A DNA stretch of 64,000 nucleotides. Source: Liolophura sinensis. Its lineage: Eukaryota > Mollusca > Polyplacophora > Chitonida > Chitonidae. Shown here in pieces: positions 35,701-47,700 of this stretch (its first letter is position 1; each line of letters opens with the position of its first letter). The notes beneath the pieces were generated by a model that had not been told where the DNA came from, did not search any database, and saw nothing but the letters and a program-made list of their open reading frames with translations. The stretch spans positions 3,263,001-3,327,000 of the forward strand of contig NC_088299.1 in NCBI RefSeq assembly GCF_032854445.1, read 5' to 3'. The position numbers and the translations under genes are program-made.

Positions 35701-38700
35701 ACTGTTAACAGATTTCAACTAAAAATAGCGATGATGCCAGTACATACATGTACACAACACATAATTAAGTAATCAAAATGAAAATCAAACCAAAATAAAC
35801 GCTTCATAATTTATGTTTTACCGTGGTGACCAATCCATGAAATTGGGCAACATAATCAGTGGGATTCTACCACTTTCACATCCATCTATTCTTATCTCAT
35901 CATCTGCTAGACTGTCCAGGGTAGCTGAAAGTAAAGGACAACAAAAACAAAATGTACTTAATAAATAAGCTGAATACATTAGAATTGAAGAATATATTGC
36001 CAAAATAACAGCGATGGAACATGAACGAATCTACAACTAAAGTAGCAGCTATAATGTATTTAAAGGAGAAGAAAATTTAAATATATATCAAATACCATTG
36101 AAAAGAGTACGTATTTCCTCACAGGTGCATGCCATAAAAAAATTCTAATATGTATCTCAAGTTGATAGATTATAAATAAAGTTAGTCGCTGTGGGCAACT
36201 CTATTTTGCCTAAGCACTAGTCCTTAAGTCTTCTGTGTTAGGAGGAGAATTGCTGTTGGAAACCGCTGAAGTGCAGTTCGTACCTTTCCGGTAGAACTCT
36301 TCTTCCCAGAAGGTAGTGAACAGTACAGTTCGTTTTTCGCTTGACGATCAGGAAGCCGGATTGCTGGATGTAGGTTCCAAGAATACATGAACAAGCCGAC
36401 AACACAACCCCAGCATAAATTACAGGGTGTTAAAGATGGACGTATAAACGTATAAAAATGCGAGTGGAAGTGAGAGCGAAAGTGTGGCTGCTTCCTGCTG
36501 CCAACATCCTGTGTGTCTGCTGACTGGGTTGTCCCCCTTTGTTCAGTTGTGACGGGATGTGTCCCATGGGGAACGTGTATATTCCTGCCTCCTGCAGCCA
36601 ACATCCTGTGTGTCTGCTGACTGGGTTATCCCCCTTTGTTCAGTTGTGACGTCCTGCAGCCAACATTGTGTGTGTCTGCTGACTGGGTTATCTCCCTTTT
36701 TCCTTTTGGTCATGAAAACAATGGTCACATCTCTCAAGTAACTCATCTATGCATCAGTCTTCTGCGCTGAAATGATGAGCCTTTTGCCTTTTCCAATACG
36801 AGAGTTACTAATACCATATATTTGCATTTGCTATCACTGAGCAACCATGTAACTAACCATTTAAAATTATGCAAAAACTTACCCTGTGGAGAAAGCCGAT
36901 GGACAAATGTTCTGTCCAGTATGCCTTGAATTTCCCCTTCGGTAGACTTAAAGGGTTCAGGGACATATTCAATGCTCAACCCACATACTATGTATCTCTG
37001 CAAAATTTCAACATGAAGGATTAGTGTAATGATTTGCTACAAAATGAGGAAGTTGTTGAGGAATCCAGTATGATTTAAGTTTGGGATCTTTTAGGATTTT
37101 AAAAATTAACAGTGATGTTTTTTCAACTGGCTCTCCCCAACATTCCAGCAATGAACCATGATACATGTCCTTTCATGTCACTTTACATACAAAGTCATGG
37201 TACTTGCCCTTCCCTCACCCACCCAGCCACCCACACACACACACACACACCCACCCACACACACTCTGGAGGCACTAATCAACATGACAAAAACACTAAC
37301 ACTCTGGAGCACTACTGATGCCACTCCCTCCCCACCAACATATACAAACATTCCAGGGGTCTAATCAACATGACAAAAACACTAACACTCTGGAGCACTA
37401 CTGATGCCACTCCCTCCCCACCAACATATACAAACATTCCAGGGGTCTAATCAACAAGATAAAAACACTAACATTCTGGAGGCACTAATCAACAAGATAA
37501 AAACACTAACACTCTGGAGGCACTAATCAACAAGATAAAAACACTAACACTCTGGAGGCACCACTGATGCCTAACCAGCTTTACATTTAGAATATTCCTG
37601 TACTTTCGACCCTAAAAAGTTTCTGACATACATTCTATCATGATGGTCTCTCCTTCCACATAGTGGAGGGGAATGTCTCATGCCTGTACCATAACTGTCC
37701 AACTGGTGCATTATTCTTAGGACACCAAACAGAACACGGACCACTTCGGTGGCCTAATGTTTAGAGCGTCTGCCTCTGTTTAGAGCATCTGCCTCATAGT
37801 CAGGATCAAGGCTGGGATCAAATCAAGCTCTGATCAAACCAAAGACTTTAAAAATGGTACTTGTTGCAGTCTCGCTTGGGGTTCAGAACTGACAGGTTAG
37901 AGCAAGGAAACAGATCTGGTTGGCCCGGTGTCAGTATAATGTGATTGGGTGGAGTGTCATTTCTGGTGTCTTGGGCATGACGCTTCAGTGGCAGCAGCGC
38001 ATTGGTATCATGGACTTGCCCTGTCACAAGAAGTCACAGTATATATACACATCAACTGACCCCTCGTAATATCACTGAAAAATTGAAGTACGACACATAC
38101 CAAACAGGACACCTCAGAGTCATACCCGGTCACACTTCAGAGTCACACTACAGTCCTGTCTTACTGAAGCAATGTGCTAAAGATACCAGACAGGACACCA
38201 TACTCAGTCACAGTTCATTATCTCACAACACCTTAGTGCTGTCTTTCTGAAGCAATGTGCTGAAGACACCAGATATTTCACCACAGTTGTCAGAGTTCAC
38301 AATCATACTACATCTCAGTGTTGTCTCATTTAATCAATGTGTCGAAGACATCAGATAGGACACCATACTCAGTCACATATCAGAATCAAACAACACCTTA
38401 GTGCTGTCTCGGTGAATCACTGTGCTGAAAATACTAAATATGACACCATCCCCAGTCACAAATCAGAAACAAACAACATCTTAGGGTTATCTCGTTGAAT
38501 CAATGAGCCAGAGACATGTAGGACACCATACTTAGTCACAGTTCAGGATCATCACACTATATCTTAGTGTTCTCTTCCAGGAATCATGTCAAAGATACCA
38601 AGAAAGACACCAAGACTGTCAGTATTTATGTATCTGATAAACACGAATTTTTTATTATGGGTTGAGGAAACCAGAATGCCCAGGGTAAACCACCGACCTT

Positions 38701-41700
38701 TGGTAAGTTACTGACATTCTTTGCCATAAGTGATGTAAAGATATGCAAATCATGCTCGTGAAGGACAATTGGTCTTCAATGCTAGCTGTCATAATACTTG
38801 GATACATGGTCAACCAGTCTGCGCGCTGTTTACTTTGTGTCTATAGGCAATTACTAAGTGCCAAGCAAACCCCAAAAAGGGAAAATTTTCAGTATGATAA
38901 AATCATCATTCAGACTTTACCTGTTTTTCAACTACATGAATCAAAGAATCTGGATATGATGGACTGATTGGTTTTTAATAATGTTGCCCCCATAATATAA
39001 ATATATATGATAGCAGTACGGCCTATGGGTGGAGGAAACCACAATGCCTGAAGTACACCACCGATCTTTGCTAGGTACCTGACAAAGCTCTTTAACTTAA
39101 TGTCACAACCAAAATAGGAAGAGCTGGATTCAACCATGCAATATCAATGCTAACAGTAAGAGTAAGTCAGTATTTTAACTACATGTATATGAGCCATATG
39201 GGGCTCCAATTATGCATCTGAAAGTTCATTATCTGTAAGACTCACTTGTGCACATTTGAACGTGGCCTTAAACTCGGGGACAGCATCATGAAATGCAATT
39301 AGGGGAAACACTATCTTTTCCCCATCTTCTGCTTCCATTTCCAATTTGATTTCCACGAATTTTTCAGTTTTACATCTTATACCTAGCTCTCTCTTCTTCT
39401 CTGCATTCATTTTGTTTGGCATCCCTGGACAGAAAATTTCCAAAACTTTCCCAAATAGCTTCACCTCATGCCTGTCAAATCAAAATATTGTCAACAAGAA
39501 AATATTAACTACAATGAAATTTGATTACTCTCAATTCTCAAAGCTTGGACACAATACGTCCCTCTGTGAACAATACAAAGTACCAGATTATGATGGTTAA
39601 CTCAAATAATGTGATTCATGTGATGTTCAAATATTCTTAAGTACGGATAAAACACCAAAAAAGAAAAAATCATATGATGTCCAAACACAATGGAATAAGT
39701 ACCCTGAGGATTCAGGCTCTTGAGCAGATCTTTAAAGTGTCTAAGACAAAGCCTTCAAGATCCACAAACTTCTTTTCTTAGTAAAGAGGATTTGATTACA
39801 GAGAAATGCACTCCAAATTTTGCAATATTCCCTTCTTTGGATGTTATGTAGACAAAGCTATTGACAACCATTCATATCCACAACAACAATAATTAATTTT
39901 TGAAGCAAAAGATTGCATACGCCTACATGTATATCGGCATGTATTATATATATATATATATATAAATACATATATACACCTATGTATTTTGCTATACTTT
40001 TCTTTCATATATCTTAATGTATATTTCTTTCACATATTCAAATATATGTACATATATATATAGGGGATAAATTGTGCATGTCATTTTATCGCACTAGTCA
40101 TTGTTTGTCATGTCAGCATAGGTAGCCTTCGGATAATGTACTAAACAACCAACGTTCAATAACGATTTTGAGATTTCAGATTGAGAAGGTACAGGCAAGG
40201 AGTGAGTGTGACATATTGGAAAGACACAGAAAATCCTGTAAGTGTAAATATTTAACTTTTTTTTTTTACCTGTACATGGAAAACTCAGAAATGGTCATTT
40301 GCTATTTTCAGTTGGCTGCTTTAGAAGCCAGAGATTAGATTGCTCAGACATAGTTTATGTGGTGTGGCTTACTAGCTTGGCAGCAAACGTGAAACAGATG
40401 TCTCCCATGGATTTCAACAATGGTAATGTTGCAGAAAACTGGTCACAATGGAAGGAACTGATGCACCTCATGTTCACCGGACCGGATGCAGACAAGTGAA
40501 AAGCAGAGCAAAAAGCCACCCAGTTCTGGATAAATATCGGCCGAGAATGGCGTTCTAGTGAACTTTCAGAGGAAGATTCCAAGAAGCCAGAGAAACCCTA
40601 TGAACTTTTCAAGTACTACAGCGACCCGAAGAAAAACACTTCGGTACATCGTAAGTTATTTTATCAATGGGGTCAAGGACAGTCAGAATCTATAGACGAA
40701 TGGGTCACTCAGTTAAAACTCGTTGGCCGTGACTGTAGTTTTCATGATGTAGACGACATGATTAAAGACAGGATTCTCATAGGCTCAAATTCATCTGAAG
40801 TTCAGGAAAAACTCCTCTTAGAAGATGATCTGACTCCAGAAAAAGCAACAAAAATTGCCAGGGCTCATGAAATATCATGTGAACAATTGAAAGCGTTGAA
40901 AAAAACTCCGAATGAAGTCCGCGAACTAAAATTTGACAATAAATTTGGAAAGAATAAATTCAAAATTGGGCATGGTCAATGAAATGTGTTATCAAAAATC
41001 AGTTCAGGACAATGTGTAGGTCTAAATCAGCTCATGCTGTTTGTGAAGATGATCATAACACAGAGACTGACACTGAAGACAATGTGGTATTTTTAGGTAG
41101 AGTTAACAACACTGAAAACAACGAAAATGAAGCTTATGCAAACATTGAAAATTGGAAACACAGTCAAAAATCTCAGGTGTAAACTGGATACTGGAGCACA
41201 GGTGAACTGCATTCCCAAAGAAACATACCAAAGACTACTGTGAAGCAAAGTACCTCTACAAACACGCTTTCTCCCCAAGTTGTCAGGATATGGTGGTAAT
41301 CAACTCAAAGTCACAGGTAAATGCACGGTACCATGCAAGTACAAAAACATGGTCCAGAACTTAGAGTTTGCAGTTGTGGACAGCCCAGCGAAACCCCTCC
41401 TAGGTTTCAGCGCCTGTAAGCTGCTACACCTTGTGAAAGTGGTTATCACAATTGATCAACCAGTCACAAAGCAGTTTTTGACTAAAGAATTGGTGGTCAA
41501 GGAGAACAAGGATATCTTCACAGAGCTTGCTTGTCTTCCAGGAAAAGCCAAAATTAGACTCAAAGACAACGCACTACCAGTTGTGCACGCACCACGGCAT
41601 GTCCCCATAGCATTAAGGGATCGTGTCAAAAATGAACTAAAACGTATGGAGTTAATGGGCAATATCTGAGCCATTGACGAACCCACAGAATGGGTAAGCT

Positions 41701-44700
41701 CATTAGTGGCCATCGTGAAAAGAAACAACACACTGCGGATATGTATCAACCTGAAGGATTTGAACGAAAACATAATGCGAGAGCACTGTTCAATTCCTAA
41801 AACAACACAGAGACTGGCAGGTGCGAAATACATGTACTTCAGACGGCTTGACGCAAAGTCCGGGTACTGGCAGATCCAGTTAGATGATGAAAGCAGTAAA
41901 CTTACAACATTTAACTCTCCCTTTGGCAGGTGGGCATTTACACGCTTACCTTTTGGCCTTGTATCAGCCCAGGAAATCTTTCAAAAGAAAGCACATAAAG
42001 CCCTGTAAGGTCTTGATGGTGTTGAGGTCTTGGTTGATGACATTCTGGTCTATGCATCAACCCGAGAACTGCACAAACGAGTGACTAACTACTTCAGAGA
42101 TGCCATGACAAAAACCTGCACTTGAATTCTGCAAAAATGGAAACTGGGATCACAGAGACAAAGTTTTACGGGCACACTCTCACGTCAGAAGGTCTGAAAC
42201 CTGACCCAGACAAGATTAGAGCTAAACAGATGCCGACCCCTACCTCGAGAAAGGAACTGGAAACGGTGAGAGGTATGATCAATTACCTCACCAAGTTTGC
42301 CCAAGGACTTGCCACAGCCAAGAAGAGAACTCCTATAAGAAGATGTTGTGTGGTTACGGGACGCAAATTGTGACAAAGCATTTGAACAGGTGAAATCCAT
42401 CATCACGCGAACACCTGGACCGGTGTTAGCATACTATGATGTCACCAAGAACGTCAATCTCCAAGTAGATGAGTCAAAATCAGACCTTGGCACAGTCATT
42501 CTTCAAGAAGGCAAACCAGTGGCCTACGCCTCACGTGCACTTACGCCAACACAGTAAAACTATGCACAGATAGAAAAAGAAATGTTGGCAATTCAGTTTG
42601 GGTGTGAGAAGTTTCATTCTTATATCTATGGAAAACAAGTGACAGTACACAGTGATCACAAGCCGCTTGAGATAATCATGCGCAAATCACTGGCTTCAGC
42701 ACCACCCAGACTACAACGCATGATGCTGCGCTTACAGCGCTACGATTTCAACGTAGTTTTTCGCCCCAGAAAGGAAATTCCAATTGCGGACACACTCTCG
42801 AGAAATTACAAATCTGGACATGACACACATGAAAATCAATGAAGAGCATGTTCATGCAGTATTTGAAAGGATCCGAGTAACTGATCTGAAACTGGAAAAA
42901 ATCAAATCAGAAACAAAGAAGGATCAAACTCTCATCAAACTTAAATCTGTCGTTCACAGAGGCTGGCCCCAGACTAAACAACAAGTGGATGCTGATCTGA
43001 GAGAATTCTGGCATGTGCGAGACGAACTGACTGTTTTGAACGGCATAGTGTTCAAAAGTGACAAAATTGTGATTCCAGCATCATTGCATGTCGACATGCT
43101 GCAACGGATACATGCAGGACATTTCCACATGGAACTTTGCCAACAACGTGCTAGAGAATTTCTCTACTGGCCGCACATGTGTTCACAAATTGAGGACAAT
43201 GTGAACAGTGTCTTGAACACAGATCATCCCTACCAAAGGAACCGATGATGTCACAGCCGATACCAAAAGGGCAATGGAAATTGTTAGCCACAGACCTGTT
43301 TGAGTGGCACAACCGTAACTATCTCATTGTAGCTAATTATTATAGTCACTACTTTGAGATCAGCATGTTACCAAATATCACTGCCAACAGTGACATTAGA
43401 AGCCAATACACACCTGCAGAATTCAAAGGATTCGCTGCAGAATAGAGTTTCAAGCACACCCATGAACAGCCCCTACCATCACTACTGACCCGTACATGGG
43501 GCTGTTAGTGTACAGAAATACACCCACTGATGGAACCACTACACCAGCTCAACTCCTAATGAATCGTCGTCTTCGAGACAACCTCCCATCCCAACAAAAA
43601 CAGCTCTGTCCATCAGTACAAAATGCAAAAGATGTACAAATGCGACTTTCACAGAAACGGATGAACAGTGAGAAATACTACAACCGTAACACCCAATCTC
43701 AAAAAACGTTAAAGGAAGGAGAGGATGTGTACATGGAACAACTCATATTGTCTCCACATCTGACAGTGGAAATTATCAACATAACCGTCGTCACATCACT
43801 CCGTCCAAACCAGCACCGCTAGTCAACAGCCCGAACAACAAATCAACAGGCTCGACACCTCCACCGCTGGAAAACCCAACTCCTCCTGAGACTCTGAAAC
43901 CCCCTGACACATCATCAACTTTACAGTTCTCACGTTTTGGTCGACGTATTAAGCCCAAGATTTTATCTGATTTCATAACTGGATAAAGTGGAAGTGTGTG
44001 TGTGTGTTATTGTGAGCATAGTTTGTGTTGCTCTCAGTTGCAGATCTCGGTCAGAATTTCCAGCTCCAAAGTGAATTTGTGAATCAGCGATTAATGTGTG
44101 CATTCTATTCAGTTCATTGGATTCCATCACTCCTTGGCATTGAAATGAGTGATGCATTTACAGATAGGTTCAGTTTTTGCATCACTCAGATTCATAGATT
44201 TGGATGATTCAAAGTGTTATGATTAACTTTATTTGCTATGTTAAATTGTTCCAAATTGTTTGATCTTGACATTGTTTTGAAAGAAACTGACAATGCACTG
44301 TAATTTTATTGACATTATTTTGCAATGTGCCATCTGACTGACAAGGATTGAAGTGTGGATATGAGATATTAATTTCAACACTCTTACGAAAATTTAATAG
44401 ATGGATAAATTTGTGTTTAGCTTTAAAACCTGGTGAACCACGGATATCATTTGACATTTGACTCCAATTATACTTGGGCAGTCTTTAGAAGCAAAATTTG
44501 TTAATAAATGTAATACCACTAGCTTTTCTTCAAAAGAAGGGGGATGTGATATTGTCATAGTTTGCCACGTGCATTTGTTAACATCATAGCACATGTGTAT
44601 GTTTACATCACATGATCAGCTCCCCAATATTAATATTCATGACGCTGCAGCATAGCGATAGGCTAATATTATGTGAGTAACATACTGCGGGAATGCTTAA

Positions 44701-47700
44701 GGTGATGAATTGAGGGGAATAGAGTAACTGTCTGAATGGAGACGCTGTTTCGAGTCCTTTATTTATTTATATTTTCTTACATCAAAAGCCATTAACATAA
44801 AAGTATTACAGTGGTCTTGACCCTTATTAAATGTTCACAAAATTATACTTGGCGCCATTAAAAACGCACGGTTGAAATTGTATCCGTGCGCCACAAAAGT
44901 CGATTGTTCAGTGACAGTGCGTGGTTCATGGTTTGTGAACGTTGCATTGCAGGTAGTGCACGACCGTGTGTTATTCCGACGCACCCTTTGTGTGCGTTAC
45001 GTAACAGTGCGGAATATCGGCCATTGAGTGCTGTGTCAGCGCTGAGAGCACATGTCACTGCACAGTTGTGGTGTGCTCAATACGTTACACCACGTTAACC
45101 ACAAAGACGAACAACATTTCAAAAAAACGGTACCATGCGCAGACTTACGGCTCAAGAAAGAGAACGTGCCATTGGCATGTTACGTGCGGGACTCAGTTGT
45201 GCCACAGTGGCACGTCACATGCAATGTCATCCCTCTACAATTAGCCGCCTCAGTACCAGGGAGCATGAAACTGCGCTGTTGCCGACCGTCCACGCCCCGG
45301 TAGGCCAAGAGTCACTACGGCACGACAAGATCGGTACATCGCATTGCAGCACACACGTGACCGTTTCCGCACCGCCAAACAGACTGCTCGTGAGACAGTG
45401 GGGATTGGGAGGCCCAGGGTGAGCCCCAACACCATACGACGCCGTCTCCGAGCAATACGGATGCATGCTCGCATCCCCTAACGAGGGCCCATATTGCACC
45501 TGCTGCACGCCGAAATCGATTGCGCTGGGCTCAGTGTCATCAACGATGGCGTGTGAATGATTGGAACTCTGTCCTTTTTTTCTGACGAGAGTCGTATCTG
45601 CCTTGATCGTCCTGACAGACGTCGACATGTGTGGCGCAGACGTGGTGAACGTTTCAAAAACGTATGCATGCAGGAAGGGAATTGCTGGGGTGGCGCTAAT
45701 GTTATGGGGTGGGGAGGCATCACCTCTAACAGACGGACTCCCCTTGTCATTGTTGATGGCAACCTGAATGCTCAGCGGTACGTGAATGACATTCTTCGGC
45801 CGGTGCTGCTTCCATTTCTCCATGCCAGCGCTGCCGTGGCGACGTTTCAGCAAGACAATGCCCGCCCACACTCTGCAAGATTAACGCAAGACTTCTTGCG
45901 ACAGAATGATGTCGACGTCATGGAGTGGCCGGCCTACTCCCCGGATCTATTGCCCATTGAGCACCTGTGGGACCACCTGAAGTCTGCCGTGGCCCAACGT
46001 CAACCTGCGCCACGTAACCGACGTGAATTGATCCAGGTGCTGCAGAACCAATGGGATCTGATCCCACAGCAGAGAATAATGAGATTTGTCAGCTCTATTC
46101 GTCGCAGATGTACGGCTTGCATTGCTGCCCGAGGTGGACATACCCATTATTAAATGTCAATTTCACTTTCTGTACTCGTGATTTCGATGTGAGGAATAAA
46201 CATCAATCGGCTTTCACAGTTGGCTGATTCGTTGTCCCGTTGCAACCGCTGCCTTGTTTTCCAATATAAACGTATTCACAATTGGTTCCCACTGACATTT
46301 CTCACAATATGTCAATAGCTAACGACCGTGCGTTTTCAATGGCGCCAAGTATACAATTTTATTGTTGTACGACTAGATTCAAGCTCAATTCTGACACAAA
46401 TGAAAATAAATCTAAGCACCACTGAGGCTGACTTAGGCATTCGACTGTCACTGGATTATAAGGTTCAATTTTGTAGTGGTTGCTTCTAAGATGAGAGCAA
46501 TGCTGACCTAGTTATCACAGACAAATTTCAATAATTTCACTGTATTTCACAAAAAAAACAAACCAGAAAAAAAACATCCCTTGTATGCGAGAAAGACGAA
46601 GGAGCAAAATTTAAATTCTTCAGTTATAATAAATTCAGAGAAAAACATCACAAGATTTAATTAACTGTAAGCATTGTCAGGTGAGATGCCGTCTACTCAT
46701 TCCCACAAACCTTCAGCATACCTAATGAATTTTGCATTGATTCTGATATTTGTTATTTAGAAACTGGTGACTAAATGCTAAAATGAACGACAAAAATGTA
46801 TTTGGGGAGATGAATGTGATTTAGGCCAAGATGGACTGTGTCTGATATAAAATTCTCAAGTAGTCAAGTGTTAAGTCAAGTCAAGTTCTCACGTGCCTCG
46901 ACACACCAGACATTTGTGCAGTATTGTCATTTTGTTCTACATATTATTCGGTGAAATTTCATTACAATAATAAAGCATCATACCTTTTAGAAAGCTTGAG
47001 TACCCTATTTTTGATTGAAATATGTTTTAGCGAGGTGCTGTCTTGTCCTTTAACCTTTAGGCTTCTTACCTTACATGCGATACATGAGAATCCAAGGCTT
47101 TCACATCCATGAAAGGACCTGCTCCGAAAAAAAAAAAAAATTTGATTGGTGTTTTACGCCATACGCCATACTCAAGAATATTTCACTTATACAACGGTGG
47201 CCAGAATTATAGTGGGAGGAAACCGAGCAGAGCCTGGGGGAAACCCACGACCATCAGCACGTTGCTGATAGACCTTATCACGTATGGCCGGAGAGGAAGC
47301 CAGCATGAGTTGGACTCACAGCAACCACATTGGTGAGAGGCTCCTGGGTAATTGCGCTAGCCCGTTAACCAACTGAGCCACAAAGGCGCCCCACATGCCT
47401 AGATGTACATGTCATGTGAGTCTAACAAACGATGGTCACAAATTTCAAGAGAATGCATGTTTATAAGCCTTTCATAAAACTACTTTTTAATCATCTTTAT
47501 TGACCTTAAAACATAGGGCAAGGTTGCTGAAAATCATGAGGGTTCTTCTTAACACTAAGTTTTAGTGCGATATATGCTTGTTGCACTTAAGATCAACTCT
47601 TCGATATACAGTTATATGTGTACGTATGTTTTGTCATTTTCCTGCCAACAAGACTGATAATGCTCTAGCTTGATTATAGGAAGACAATGCTTTAGGTCAT

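Larger units (their letters stand above)
40300..44845 (+). mobile_element. Decayed Ty3/Gypsy LTR retrotransposon relic
   Basis: Fragments in + order: gag-like (about 40390-40980, with FNNGNVAENWSQWKE and EDDLTPEKATKIA); aspartic protease (LDTGAQVN near 41180); reverse transcriptase (about 41560-42120, with LDAKSGYWQIQLD, and LVDDILVYA at about 42030); RNase H (about 42410-42830, SDHKPLEII); integrase zinc-finger start (HAGHFH near 43100); and the integrase C-terminus (VYRNTP near 43510). There are many in-frame stops, the second Cys pair of the integrase zinc finger is lost and most of the integrase catalytic core is deleted. A purine-rich tract ending GAAGGGGGA at about 44544 followed by TGTGATATTG marks a probable polypurine tract and 3' LTR start. 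No 5' LTR is seen, and the left end is approximate. It lies antisense inside intron 1 of the OB-like gene. It is not functional. Confidence 0.85.

Noticed and set aside
40299-43822. Functional retroelement or domesticated gag gene
   Set aside because: Multiple stops, frameshifts and a missing integrase core. No single frame exceeds about 155 codons.
45227-45871. 214-codon - strand frame
   Set aside because: It is the antisense shadow of the Tc1 transposase.
47055-47112. Extra - strand exon of the OB-like gene ending in a good donor (GTAAGA after a Cys-rich peptide)
   Set aside because: The exon phase does not fit between exon 1 (phase 0) and exon 3, and the apparent pyrimidine tract is the poly-T beside a SINE. 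The 32-nt exon at 40270-40301 fits all phases.
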